Shown: piece after piece, positions 25,701 through 38,300 of the stretch
Numbering within the stretch: the first letter of the stretch is position 1
Layout: every line of letters begins with the position of its first letter
DNA from: Solen grandis
Taxonomy: Eukaryota > Mollusca > Bivalvia > Adapedonta > Solenidae
NCBI GenBank assembly: GCA_021229015.1
Contig: CM037777.1
Location: forward strand, 56,187,089-56,251,088
DNA length: 64,000 nucleotides
Direction of reading: 5' to 3'
Translations under genes and position numbers: made by a program
Notes under the pieces: model-generated
Databases searched by the model: none
What the model saw: the letters and a program-made list of their open reading frames with translations, nothing else
What the model was told of the DNA's origin: nothing

Positions 25701-25995
25701 AACTTTTAGACGCATTGTCTGTTATGTTGTATTATTATATGGATTATGATGATCACTTCTTTCCTTAATTTATCTATCAGCTGAAGGTAGTCGTAGAGTT
25801 ATTGAAGTGACAAGAGGCTGTGTGCCGTACAGAGAAGATGGCTGTACATCTGGTGACCACCTTGGAATATCTGCAGACATCTGCTACTGTAACGAAGAGC
25901 TCTGTAACCATAGCAACCAGTCATCTTTCTCATTGTTCACAATGTTCTTGTCAACTTTAATGTCTGTGTTTGTATATATTCAAACACGGAGATGA
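22710..25995 (+). CDS. Ly6/uPAR-type GPI-anchored surface protein (two exons)
   Basis: Exon 1 is 22710-22890 (donor GTATGT at 22891) and exon 2 is 25781-25995 (acceptor TATCTATCAG). The phases fit (1 then 2), giving 131 residues. The N-terminus has a short hydrophobic signal (MMVLCVSVC). The mature part has ten cysteines in three-finger order: RCYLC, RC, FC, SC, RGC, DGC, then CYC and the closing ELCN. A Ser/Asn-rich spacer and a hydrophobic tail ending QTRR follow, as in GPI-anchor signals. Members of this family sit on the outer membrane leaflet and bind receptors or channels; the partner here cannot be inferred. The start is uncertain: TTTCAG at about 22745 could be an acceptor, with the signal peptide coming from an upstream exon. 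The 2.9-kb intron holds one SINE and three family A MITEs. Confidence 0.75.
22978..23520 (+). repeat. tRNA-derived SINE split by a MITE
   Basis: The head resembles a tRNA-Ser/Leu gene (GTGGCTGAGTGGTTAGAGTG as A box region, CTTGGGTACGACCC as B box). The body continues to 23124, is interrupted by MITE A (23125-23366), and resumes at 23367 with GGCAGCACTATATTTGCC and GGGATGTTAAACCC. The tail is AAAC-rich (about 23505-23520). A related body without head is visible around 29930-30030. It lies in the intron of the Ly6-type gene. Confidence 0.65.
23125..23366 (-). mobile_element. Hairpin MITE, family A, copy 3
   Basis: Full-length reverse-oriented copy with TTAA on both sides and an intact hairpin. 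It is inserted in the SINE at 22978-23520, so it is younger than that SINE. Confidence 0.88.
24318..24559 (+). mobile_element. Hairpin MITE, family A, copy 4
   Basis: Full-length forward copy with TTAA on both sides, in the intron of the Ly6-type gene. It is in the opposite orientation to copy 3, so a transcript through the intron could pair over about 240 nt. Confidence 0.88.
24560..24722 (+). repeat. tRNA-derived SINE fragment
   Basis: B-box-like GTGGGTTCGAACCC, then the body with AAAGTACTGGTCC and AACTTGTAAAAACTTG and a tail ending AATCAATAAATTAAA. It directly abuts the right end of MITE copy 4. Confidence 0.6.
25432..25671 (+). mobile_element. Hairpin MITE, family A, copy 5
   Basis: Full-length forward copy flanked by TTAA, about 110 bp upstream of exon 2 of the Ly6-type gene. 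Slight decay: AGAGGACACC for AGAGGAAACC, and TATGACGGAAAGGG at the right end. Confidence 0.88.
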
Positions 25996-26377
25996 AACGA
26001 TTTACTTGTGGTGATGCTATAGTGCTGATACTTATACCATTAATGTGCTGATGACCTGCTTTGCAGTGTAAATTATTATATTAAAGGGTTTTTACCCTTC
26101 TTTATCAGGTGTCATCCATAAGCATTTTCCCCTCTGAAAATTTCTTTTAATTCATACAATATTTTTCTCAAATTTTCTATTTACCCTAGAATTTTTCTTA
26201 CCCCAAAATTATCACAAGGAAGTTGAACATTTCCCTCCGAAAATATGGTATATGGGTCCCTTTCCTATCATCTGGAAAAAAGGCCTGTATTATACACAAT
26301 TTGTATAGTGTACTGACACTAATACAAATGTATATCTTTTATCACTAATTTGTCATTTTACACAAAGGCTTGCCATA

Positions 26378-26760
26378 ACCCTTTGACATATAGACAAACA
26401 GAGCAGACCCAGATCTTATAGAAGCTGCCTGATCAGGGTTTCCTCTGTTTGCTCATACAATATTGCAGCTCATATCTACACAGTCATTTAGCAAAGAAAA
26501 ATATTTCATTTCGTAAACCATTTGAAGATTAGTCAGTTAATATTCATGAAGTCATAAACTTGTACATGAATATTCATGAGGAAAAGGGAGAAATAAATAT
26601 GAAAAGACTGAAAGCAATGTGCTGCTAAGAATGCATTGAGGAATAGCAAACTGTATTACGGTATATTTGATCAACCTGAGAGTTACTTACAGCTTGATCA
26701 GGTTTAATATCTGGTTACAAGGGCCTTTAACCTGATAACTCTTGATTGGTAAAGGGTTAA
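26378..26760. mobile_element. Composite relic of TTAA MITEs
   Basis: Starts ATAACCCTTTGACATATAG and ends TGGTAAAGGGTTAA. The inside has the family B landmark CAGAGCAGACCCAGAT and paired AATATTCATGA motifs. The right third has an imperfect hairpin (TTGATCAACCTGAGAG, then AGCTTGATCAGG). It may be two nested or adjacent old copies. Confidence 0.45.
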
Positions 26761-28791
26761 AGGTCACTGTCTTTGTACACTTTATATATAATCACCATAA
26801 TACTGTGCATTTTTTTAAGTTTTCAATCTCCCTGTCAATTTTTTTTTCTTTTGAAGCCTTGTCAGTTATACTTCCATATATTGAGCAATTTTATTATTGT
26901 TAGGCTCACAAAATTTTAAAAAGTAGAAGGCCTGGATAGAATTAGTTATAAGTTATTTCTCAAGCTGCATAATATGTTTATAATAATAATGATGTAAGGA
27001 AAATTTATCCTAACGTATAATAGTATTGACTTACCGTAAATAATTTTTGTGTCATCTGCTGTAAGCAGAGGTGAAACATAGGGATTGCTTCTGCACCGTT
27101 TGTTTGTCTGATACGCCTTTTCCATCATGTTTCAACAGGTGACACGTGTTCCAAGGAACACTCTGTATTATTTATCATATCCATGCATGTAGAGAATTGC
27201 TGATGTCGCTTATTCCATATTAAAAAAAATTTTCAAACAAATGTTAGAAACTTGCCTATAAGTCTGAGTCTGGTGTGACTTCATTTTTATATTTCTGTAA
27301 TGAGTTATGATAAAATATGTTTTACTGTTGTTTATGGTCTTTGAAATGGCAAAAAGAAAATTAATACTAATTAATTTTGTAAATGGTATGCATTTATGAT
27401 TTTATTCATCTGATATACATGTACATTAAAGATATGAATTGTTAAAAGTACATAAATTATGTCAACAGATAGGAAAAAGAAATGTAGGGTAACAAAAATG
27501 TACTGTAATAATTACCGCAGTATCTGGGTTCAAGATTTTTTCATCTGACTTTGTTGTTAACCACCTTATTTTAAAGAAACTCTTCTGTCTTTGTTAACAG
27601 AGTTTTAGTAGTTTATACAATCTAGTGCATTCCTCCAAACTGACACAAAAGTTTACATTCCATTTTTCCATTTCAGTATAATTTTGATAACTTAAAAGAC
27701 TTAAGAAGAAAATTATCATGCAAAGAAATAATGCAGAAGTTTTTCGATCTTATTGATGTGAGCAAAGGATATGAAAATGATCTGCTTTACTTATTTATCT
27801 AGACTGAGAACATTGCTCTCTATGCAATTATAGTAGAATCATTAATTTGTGAGAGACTAATTAAGTCGCCCAAACAAAGTTTGAAGACATTTTTTTTTCA
27901 TTGATTTTGCAGATAGCTTTAGCCACGAAATCAAATACCTACGAATACTGTTTAATAGACCTCATATTTTCTTGAAAATGATTCCATGAATATATGTACC
28001 AATGAAATTGACTTTATTACAGATTCCATGATGTCATTGAGAATGAATGATTTTATAGTTCATTTGAATACTTGATGTTCTCAAGGAACTTTTTATTTAA
28101 CAACTTATAAGGTTCCTGGGACCCATTGATTATAGATGCTGACTTACTATTACTTGGCTGTCACTACAAACTTCATTTCAAATCCTGGCAAGATCATTGG
28201 TATTTTTCATGTAAGCTTTCCAGCTGGCTTGTTGAAGGATGGTGGATTTTCCCACAAGTCTTTGTGCACTGGTGGTCATCCTCTGACATTAAATACCTTG
28301 TAATCACTGACTTAAGTACTGTCACAACAACGGTAAATTTTAGTCCTATAAATATTCTTTTGCTTTGTGGTATTTTTTTAGTTTGGGGCAAAAAAAAAAA
28401 ATCACAGACGGAATATTTATAGGACTATGGTAAACTTCAGCACAAGAAGTGCTTTTAAGTTTTAAGAATGTTATTAGTCTGTCTAAAAATGAGTTTGAAA
28501 ATTAATTTTCATATTCATCATTTCTGTGTCTATGTTTTTAACATAACTTTTAGAAATTAGTGAATGTGGCCTGTTCCTAAATGGTTCATTTTGGAAGAGA
28601 CTCTCTTTTCCATAAGTGCCCTTCCCATATACCTCTGCCTTAAGTGGTGAAATTGAGGTGTACAGTTAGTCAATTTTGTGTACAATGGATATGATGCCTC
28701 CTTATTCAGGTATCAGCAAGGTTATGGGGATGCTTTATTGATAATCAGAATTACTACATACAATAACAATGTCATATTTCAGCCAGACAGT

Positions 28792-29035
28792 TTAACCCTT
28801 TACCTCAGTTAAATGGGTTTTGACAACTTTGCAAAAAAGAGTGGATACCTCCCAGGAGCTATCAGATGGGAGGTATCCTAACTGCTGTTTACTAATACAT
28901 TAATTGTAGGTCATATTCTACACAGTATGCTTGACAAAGAAACATTCATTGTTTAATATACTATTCTATGTTATGTAAATTAATATTCATGAAGTCATTG
29001 ATTTGTATATGAATATTCATGAGGTAAAGGGTTAA
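28792..29035. mobile_element. TTAA-flanked MITE, family B
   Basis: TTAACCCTTTACCTCAG at the left and TGAGGTAAAGGGTTAA at the right, 244 bp. It has an internal inverted pair (GATACCTCCCAGGAGC and GGGAGGTATC) and two AATATTCATGA motifs near the right end. No ORF. Confidence 0.75.
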
Positions 29036-29261
29036 GACTACCATGGTAAGCATGAGAGTTGTAATTGTAACAAACACTATCCCTCCATCCACCCTTGTAA
29101 ATGGTGGTATGCCCATCTTTCATGCTATGAGAACTAAATATGTTTTGTTTTCTGGAAAAAAGATGTTGTTACAGTTTATTGACTCTCAACAAGAAACCTT
29201 TTTTTTCACACATGTGTCTGTATGTGAATCATATACATATTTGTACACATATTTAGTTTAA

Positions 29262-29405
29262 ACTTACCAATACCTCTCAGTAGTTCATGGGTTGGACCAG
29301 TACTTTGTGACTAGGAAGGTCATGAAAAATCCTTGCTCCCATCTGGGTTCAAACCACAACCTTCAGGTCTTCTGTCAGGTATGTCACCACTGGACTATGG
29401 CACTA
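29262..29405 (-). repeat. tRNA-derived SINE fragment
   Basis: The reverse complement carries the common body (GGTCCAACCCATGAACTAC region, CAAAGTACTGGTCC) with a head containing TGGGTTCAAACCACAACC and a CCATAGTCCAGTGGTG A-box-like part. Same family as 24560-24722. Confidence 0.55.
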
Positions 29406-32400
29406 TATTGTTGAATTAATATAACATGACAAGTTCTTAGTAAACAGAATGTAGGTTGTGACCTTGACCATATGACCTGTGGTCATAATCCCAAATAATT
29501 GTGTTGTCATAAGCGACTGTTTGATATGTTATTCATGTATAATGTACAACATACAATGCACACATATCAGATGAAAGAGCAGGGCATATACATTCCAAGT
29601 TTATTTTGTCAAATTGTGATTTAAAACTTTTTATGAAAATTTATGTACTATTAATTTTGTGTTGTGATTCTTTGGTCTAAAATATTTTTTTATGTAAAAA
29701 ATGAACATTGATTTACACTGAATATACATTTTGAATATATTTTATACAAATGGACAAAAGTTTGCTTCTTTTATTTTCCAGTACCTTTTCCCTTGAATGA
29801 CTCATTTGTCCCTTGTTCAGATGTTAGCCCATATATAGGCTCTTCATAATTTAATAACCGCTCTCTTGTGCTTGATATATAGCGCATAAAGGTAAATCCA
29901 AGACAGGTTGGTTCGGTGTCAGAATTTGAATGGGTATACTACCACGTCTACAGTGTGGTACCACAAGGAGGCAGCACTATATCTGTCTCGTGTAGACAAG
30001 GCCTCCATATCACTGAAATATTGATGGTGAGATCAAAATTAACAAATGCTAGATCGGTAATGAACAAGTAATTGGTAAGTAGTCAAATAAGACCATTAAA
30101 CACACAGTGAAATACTTGGTACATGTATATTCACCACCCTATGTTTTCTATGTACGGTAACAAATAAATGATACACAATATAAATAGAAAACGCTTTATT
30201 CTTGTCCTACAGATAAAAACTATGTACAGACAGAGATACAGTAAATATACAAAGCAATAAAATTTGAATGTAGGATTTTACCTTACATGACAAAATAACA
30301 ACCTAAAAATGAAATCCCAAAACCTTGACTGCAACCAGTGCATAATCTTAGCAGAAAATAAAATTTGCATCATAAGCATAAGGTATATACATTTTGTCTG
30401 CACAGAAAATTGCGGTTTTCACCTGCAGCTTGGTTAAAGGTTAATTTAATTTTGCCCTTGTTAATCACTGGCTTTGACCTTCAAAAAGAAAAGAATATTT
30501 GCGGATTGGAAAAGTCGTAAAAGAATCTGCTAAAAAGTGGAAGTTTAAATCTTTAAACAATAACAGCCCTATATTGTGTAAAGGAAGAAAATGTATTAAA
30601 TTGACATGTGCAAAAATTTATATCAAATTTATTTCACTTCACAACAGCCACACTGGGAATGACCTATGCAATCACATTACCAAACATTTTTCTCTGTATC
30701 AATTAGTAATCTCAAGCCCCTTTTAAAATTTTTATTCAAATAACACCTATCTAAAGAAATGTCTTTATAAACACCAAACAGAAGGTCACAAATATCTACC
30801 ATTATAAACCTTTTGATGAAATTTAAGAATGATAAAGCCAGAATACTCCATAAAAATCCCTGCTTTTTCACTTAAGTGAAAAAATTCAACTTGAAAATGA
30901 TTTGTGAATATGGCCCCTTACAGGCTTGTGTTTCATAAGACACCCAATTAATATTTGATTCATTACCTGTATTTGGAAAAGAAAATTTACAATGCATGTT
31001 ATCTTTAGCAAGTTCTAAAAGCAAATGGTCCTCAACTTCTTCAAAATATCTAAGTTATTGAGATACAAAATTTGAAATGTTCTGAGTTGAGGAAGAATAT
31101 CAAATTTAGATGTTCCATTACCCTCAAACTTGGATATCCTGTAGTAGACCAAACTGACTTAGAACTATTATCTTTCCAACTATGGGACTATAAGGAACAA
31201 CAATGAATTCTGTCTGAACTGGCTTTCTATGGGCTCTACATACTGTTAAAAACTATCTACCTGGTTGCTTTTAAAAGGGTTAATTCAACAAGTAAGTGGT
31301 CTTGAATAAACACTGCAAGAAGGGTCACCATTGTGTAAAGCATTAAAAAATGCTGCAAAGCACTGGATACAGATTCACTGATATGTTACATATGGAATTC
31401 ATGCAACAGTAGACATATAAAATCCCTGGTTAATAAATAAAAGATATCAGGGTTGTGTTGCATTAACGGAGAGATCTATTGAGTTTTAAGGTAGTTTTTT
31501 GTTATAATTTCTCTACACACCAGTATGTTGCAAAAATGAGTTTCTAGGTAGGACATACTCATCAAAATGCACTCTCAGTGGTAATTGGTTAAACAAACAT
31601 GGATTTAAGGTTATCAATTCGATTTTTGAAAGAGATATTTCAACACTTGTTAATTAAATGCAAAAAAATAACATTTTTTTTTGTCAATTCTGTTTAGAGG
31701 TTTAAAATTGAGTGTTGATGTACTGGATAAATGCAGGGATCAGCTACCATATCATGTAGATTGATTTATGTTGCAAAGGAAGATTTTTTCTCTATCTTAA
31801 ACACTATATTGATATATTTTTCACCAGTATCCTTTATTTTATCAGTACATTACTAATATCATGTTAATACTTCCAAATTTAGCATTAGGTATATAAGGAT
31901 TTAGAAAATGCTTACAGGAACTTAATGTTTTTGACAAGACATCTATGAAAAAGCAATACAGTTTCCTGTGAATAGGAAATATTTCTTTTTTTTTTTTTTT
32001 TTTGTAGAGTAAAATATCATTTGCAACAAGTCTGAATTTCAGCCATCTTTGAATTTGGTATACATGTATATATTTGGTATGTATGGAAAAAAGTTTAGAT
32101 TTAGCTTCAGTATAATTAAGAAAAATGCCGCTATGAAACCATAATTATGAATCTTAATAACAAATATGCACATTGCAATAAATATGCAAATATATCTGGT
32201 TGTTGTGAAAATAATGAAATATTCCTGTCAAAAGTAAATCTGCACCATGATGATTACAGTTTTGGTTAAAACCTCACTTTTTCATCTCACTTCTTCAATC
32301 TCCCTCACTTCAACATTTCAGCTCCAACTTAATTATTTCAGTCAACTGGTGTATATGAAGAAATGATGTTATCACTGGTAAATGGCAGTGAAATTCAGTA

Positions 32401-32709
32401 TACATGTAAAAAAAAAAAAGAAAAAAAGAGTCAATTCTTGAGATGACTCTGCAGTTCCTGGGTAAAGAAAGAAAAGAAAAATATTTATCAAATAAAACAT
32501 TAACACTGCCTTGCTATCTATATTCATGCTTGATAAACGTTAATGAAATAAGATGGATTTCCATTGAACACAGCATAGTTAAATCAAATGCTTCACTTCA
32601 AGAGAAGGGAAAATAAAATCACATTCGGCCACTTTTAATAAATTGTGTTTCCCCTCGTTCGACTGGCCCTCAAAAAAAAAAACCCCGACCCAAAAAATTT
32701 TATTGGTAA

Positions 32710-32762
<53 letters not shown>

Positions 32763-33249
32763 CTGGTTCAAATTTATCCGGTAAGAAAACGTAAATGTGA
32801 TATGCAGAGAAAAAGAAGAATTTTGCCTACCTACCTACCCACTTCTCCAGATTAAGAGTCAGGAGAGGGGCCTTAGATCTTTGTCCTGAAAGCATCCTTA
32901 AAGTCCTTCATTTGTTTCTCCCACAGCCATTAACCTTTCCAAGTAAGCTCACATACCACTGGTGTATTACAAGGTTTTTCAAATTATGATAATGTTTCAC
33001 ATAACAATAGCTAAATTTGGGCACTTACTGTAAGCACACTCATCCAACCATACCTCAATATAACTTGGTCTATATGAATATTTTGATTATAATATGACAA
33101 TTGCAACTATCACCCAAACCAAGCGAGACTGCCGGGTAGGGGTTAAATCACAGACATGATAAAAATGTTATAGAGCAATTAGAGCAATTGAAATATCAAC
33201 AGCTTCTTTAAGAGTCTGGTTTGCACATTTTATTACTCCGTTCTTAATC

Positions 33250-33425
33250 CATTTAACTTTTTCTCTACGTCAACTGGGAAACAAGTTCTTACATTTTACA
33301 TCTTCCTTTGTAGGACAAATAATTTGTGCCTGGGCAGGTCATGAAAGATTCATGCTCCCCATTTGGATTGAACCCACAGGTTTTGGACCCAAAGTCAGAA
33401 AGTTACCATTGGACCACAGCACAAT
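33250..33425 (-). repeat. tRNA-derived SINE fragment
   Basis: The reverse complement shows a TGGTCCAATGG A-box-like part, a B-box relic (GTGGGTTCAATCC), the degraded body and a tail near AACTTGTTTCCCAGTTGACG. Same family as 24560-24722 and 40880-41035, more diverged. Confidence 0.5.
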
Positions 33426-34106
33426 GACTGACTAACTTTTTAATAATTGATTGAGGATAAGATTAAGAAATAAGGCACTTGCATTTAATTTCAATGATAA
33501 ATGGCCCTGGTATATTACCATTGCAATAAATCCTGGCCATTATCAACATAAATAGATTTGTAATTTAAACATGAATTCCATCATTATGCAGTACTGTAAA
33601 ACTTGAGCTATCACTGTAGGTGATCAATACCCATTCACAAGGTCTTGTCAAAGTTCATACTCAATTCTATAACTACCAGTATCTATTTTTTTTTATTTTT
33701 TTTTTGAAGTTTTTAACAGAAGTGATATTGACATAATCAATCCCAAAGGAAATGCAGGCTACATTCTGTGACACTTAAGAACCATTCCAACTTTCACTAA
33801 ATTGGTGCAATGAAAGCAGATGAGTAATTATCCCATCCATGTAACCCAAAAGGAAAATAAATTGGCTCATGCAAATATGCATATGAATCAAACTTAAAGT
33901 AAGCACCCAAATTCAGTCAAAAATCTCAGTTTTAGAAACTGTATCAAAATGACAAAATCCTTTAAGGATCTAATAATGTACATTAAATAAGGATATAACA
34001 TAATTCTGTATAATTCTTAAAACAGTGTTCAAGATACATGTGTTACCTTTTTTTTCTTCTGTATAATTCTAAAATTTTTGTTTCTATCACAAAATTCATG
34101 CATATT

Positions 34107-34205
34107 CCTGTCACAGGGTGAGAAAATGTGCAGCCTGACCAGGACTCGAACCCGAGGCCTTTTGCTTACAGGGCAAATGCTCTACCAACTGAGCTACCTG
34201 GCTGC
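34107..34205 (-). repeat. tRNA-like SINE, full tRNA head
   Basis: On the minus strand the sequence folds as a tRNA: D arm GCTCAGTTGGTAGAGC, anticodon stem TTTGC/GCAAA with loop CCTGTAA, and T-loop TTCGAGT. The acceptor AGCCAGG has a mismatch against TCAGGCT, and position 33 is C instead of the near-invariant U, so it is not a working tRNA gene. It is followed by CACATTTTCTCACCCTGTGACA, which also follows the tRNA-like copy at 59062. The shared non-tRNA tail marks it as a SINE family. Confidence 0.65.
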
Positions 34206-34678
34206 ATACACATTTTCTCCCCTATTAAGAGTAATCGGTACTGTGACAATATTTTTCTAAATACATGTACATGTACCTTCTAATATTTATTTCTGTTTTC
34301 CACACATTAAATTATAGCTATATACATTGTATACAACCTGATTCTAACTCATACTGAGAAATAACAAAATTGTTCAAAATCTTAATGTACCAAGTATCAA
34401 AGAAAGTATCACAAAGTTTTTAAGATAAATTATTTTCCTTTTAAATGCATATAGTGACGCTCTTCCCTAAAAGGCTATATTTCTGTTAAGACTACATCCC
34501 ACTGTACCATGTTGCAGTCTTAAAACCTCACAGTTAACAAAATAAACCCAGAAACTGATCCACCCTTCCACACAAGTCCCCTATGACGTATGACTGGCAG
34601 GAAATCATTGCATCTTGTGCAGTTGTTGACGATGAAATGCTGTGTGTACCATACTGCATGTTAAATATCACAGATTGG

Positions 34679-35315
34679 TTAGTCAGTCTTGGGCGTACTG
34701 TTGATTTTCCAGGCCCGCAGCATGTACCTGAAACGTATCAGCAGGAGATCCCGCCCCATTTGTAACCAGCTCCACACGGGGATCATCTTGGAGCCTGGAA
34801 CACATACATCATGTTGTCACATGCCCACATTTAACTTTACCACTTAATGACTGTTTGTCGTTTTACACAAAGGCATATCAGTAAGAAGCTAAATTACATA
34901 TAGGCTACTTTTCAGTTAAATCATGTTTTACAATGTCCCCTCTTTATCTCTAAGGTTGTCATGAGAAGCCAACTTTAATATAACATGACCAACAAAATAT
35001 GCCATAAAAAACATAAAAGGCTTGTGGTGTGCATTATATGATTCCTAAAGTAAATTGTATAAAAGCGTAATAAGATCAACCAACACATTTGTATCCCTTT
35101 CTTAACTTCTCAGTCAAGTTAATGTGTTAGAATGGAAATAGAGTTTTATTTTTCGTGCATTATTTCAGAATAATGCATGGCCTACATCTGAACTTAACAC
35201 CATTTATTATTCTGAAATATAGCACTCAAAACAAATCTCTATTCCCTTATTAAACCTGGTCAGCCAGCAAGTTACTGTGTAGGTATTTGACTGCATGGAT
35301 TTTTCTTCTCTTTTT

Positions 35316-35346
<31 letters not shown>

Positions 35347-38300
35347 CTTTTTTTCATTTAAAAGGCAATATTTGTGATGATCTTAATTTAGCACAACTTG
35401 TCTATATCTAATTAATGACATCACATTCAGCTAAATTATCTTATTCACTGTCATTCACATGATTTTTTTTATTTTTCAAAAATGTGAATATAGCAAAACA
35501 TAACACATAATATATAAAAAAAAGTCCTACACAGAACTACCTTGCAGACTGACCTGGATTAATATTGGTCAACCAGGCAATAATATTATAGGTCTCAAGT
35601 GAAACAGGGACAATGTTAGATAAAAACAGTCTCATGGGTGCATAATCCAGACTTTGCAAAGCATTTCTTCTCAGTCATTATTTATGCAGTGTTTAACAAC
35701 AATATCTCTTCACTTATGTTTCAAGCAAAATTACATTGAAATTCCCTAATTTTCATTATTCAGTATAATGATGAAGGAGTAAATGACTCTCAAATAAAGC
35801 TACAACTATCAAAGGAACCATATCTTAAATGTCTCACCTTCAATTTCTTGCCATGATATTGCAACCTCCCCTATAGGAATGTTGAAGTATTGTGCTAAAT
35901 AGAGCATATCTACATCAAATGCCCTGAAACAAAAGATGATGTTATAATTATAGACATATGGATAAACAAGCTTAAAGTGCCTACCAAATTAACATTAATT
36001 AGTCTGAAAAAAAAAAAAAATATCAACATATCAAAAATGCTTTATCATTATCATCAAGATAACTTCCAGTGTTTATTCTTACTAGTGACAGGAAGTCAAT
36101 ATGTCAATATGTGGATGACTGACACAAGACTTACTTAATCCATTAATCCTTGTGTACTAGATATTCATAAACTAAAAACAATGCACAAACCAGGAGAATA
36201 ATTTCATTAATTTAAAAATAGTCTGAAATTAACATACCAAAGTTCATTGAAATGTAAAAGTTGCAAATACATGTAAACATTCAGGTCATTACTTAAAAAT
36301 GCACAACTTTTTTCCTTATTCATAGACAAAAAAAAAAAATTTGTATACATCATTTCTATATAGTTGCCTAATATTAGAAAATTGTAGTATATTTTTAAAG
36401 ATATTTCCTAAATTTGAAAAAAACAAACAAACAACTAAATGGTCAAACAAGCCCTCTTTATTGTCAAGCATAACTAACTGTAAATGCTGTAAATTACTCA
36501 GGTTATTGTATTTCTGAATTTCTACTTTCAATTGTTCATATTTGTCTTACCATCTTTCTACATGAAGATTTGAAAACAACAACACCGCTGCCTTTCTAGT
36601 AAGAAGTTTGAAGCCGCATTGTGTGTCCTTGACCCCTTTCACACAGAGAAAATACACCAAGAAGTGGAATCCATACATGAGTACTGTCCTGAAAAATGAC
36701 CTCTGAAACCAAAGATATCAATATGATTATTTGAAAAATAAGAACATTATTCATTACTTTGTGCATGTTTAACTGATACATTTATGCTTGTATGTTGATA
36801 AATGACCATTTGATTTATAATTGAAAAATGTGAAATAGAAATACAGTCAAACCTGTCTTAAGCGGTCATTTAAGGGAACAAGAGAAAATGGCCACTTAAG
36901 AGAGGCGACCGCTAAATGATAACATATATACCAAAAAGAGGGCCAAGATGGCCCTTGATCGCTCACCTGAGAAAGATGATTGCGTAAGAAATAAAGATGC
37001 TAGAGTGTAAAAGTGAAATCTGGCTTTTTTTATGGTGAAAAGGGCATAACTCCTAAATTTACTAGTCAATATCAGTTATAATTGAACCCAATTGCGAGAT
37101 TATGGGCATAAACATTGTCTTAAAGTTTAAAAAAGATTGTTAAAAAAATGAAGTTGGTAGAGAATAAACAAAGTGAAATATGGCATTTTTTGTATTAAAA
37201 GGGGCATAACTCCTGACCTAAATGGCCCATCTCAGCCACAATTGAACTCAATCGAAAAATTATTGTCATAAACATTGTGATAAAGTTTGAAGATGATTGC
37301 TCAAAAGATGAAGATGCTAGAGTGTAAACAAAGTGAAATATGGCATTTTTTGAATATTAAAAGGGGCATAACTCTGACCTAATTGATGGATCTCAGCCAA
37401 AATCGAACTCAATCGAACCTTACGGTCATAAGCATTGCCATAAAGTTTGAAGATGATTGCTCAAAAGATGAAGATGCTAGAGTGTAAACAAAGTGAAATA
37501 TGGCATTTTTTGAATATTAAAAGGGGCATAACTTCTATCCTAATTGATGGATCTCAGCCAAAATCGAACTCAATCGATACCTTATGGTCATAAGCATTGC
37601 CATAAAGTTTAAAGATGATTGCTCAAAAGATGAAGATGCTAGAGTGTAAACAAAGTTAAATATGGCATTTTTTGAATATTAAAAAGGGCATAATTTCTGA
37701 CCTAATTGACGGATCTCAGCCATAATCGAACTAAATCGAGACCTTACGGTCATAAGCATAGCCATAAAGTTTGAAGATGATTGCTCAAAAGATGAAGATG
37801 CTAGAGTGTAAACAACATGAAATATGGCATTTTTTGAATATTAAAAGGGACATAACTCCTGACCTAATTGACGGATCTCAGCCATAATCGAACTCAATCG
37901 AGACATTATGGTCATAAACATTGTCTTAAAGTTTAAAGATGATTGCTTAAGAAATACAGGTGATAGAGTGTAAACACTAAAAATTGTTGACGACGCACAA
38001 CGGACGACGGACACTCACGGGATCACAATAGCTCACCCTAAGCTTTGCTCAGGTGAGCTAATAAAAATGTTAGTTTGGTAATTTTAAAAATGACCACTGA
38101 ATACAGTTTTACTGCTTAGTACAGTTGGCCGCTAATACAGGTTCAATACTGTCTCATGTAAAAAGAGTAAAGTAATTCATACAGACTGACAAAAAGTGAG
38201 GCAATCAAGTGATCCCTGGGGTGTCCAAGTGAAATAGTTTAGTCCAGTCCATGGGTCATACTCACAAAGAACTTGCATCAATTTTCTTTTTTTCATCTTA

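Larger units (their letters stand above)
25996..30185. other. 3' flank of the Ly6-type gene; no other gene seen
   Basis: The stop is followed by AT-rich sequence with several AATAAA-like signals (for example near 26594), so the transcript end is not fixed. It contains a composite TTAA MITE relic (26378-26760), MITE B (28792-29035) and a minus-strand SINE (29262-29405). A SINE-like body lies at about 29880-30030. The ORF at 28126-28422 has no domain or splice context and is not supported as a gene. Confidence 0.5.
30186..34678. other. Presumed 3' UTR and flank of ALG5
   Basis: No CDS seen. TTTATT (AATAAA on the minus strand) occurs at several points, the furthest near 30193, so the ALG5 3' UTR end is not fixed. 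Contents: AT repeat (32714-32759), poly-T runs (31985-32003, 33687-33708), a minus-strand SINE (33250-33425) and a tRNA-like SINE (34107-34205). Confidence 0.45.

Noticed and set aside
34130..34205. Genuine tRNA-Thr (TGT) gene on the minus strand
   Set aside because: C at position 33, an acceptor mismatch and wobble pairs, and a tail shared with another tRNA-like repeat show a SINE rather than a gene.
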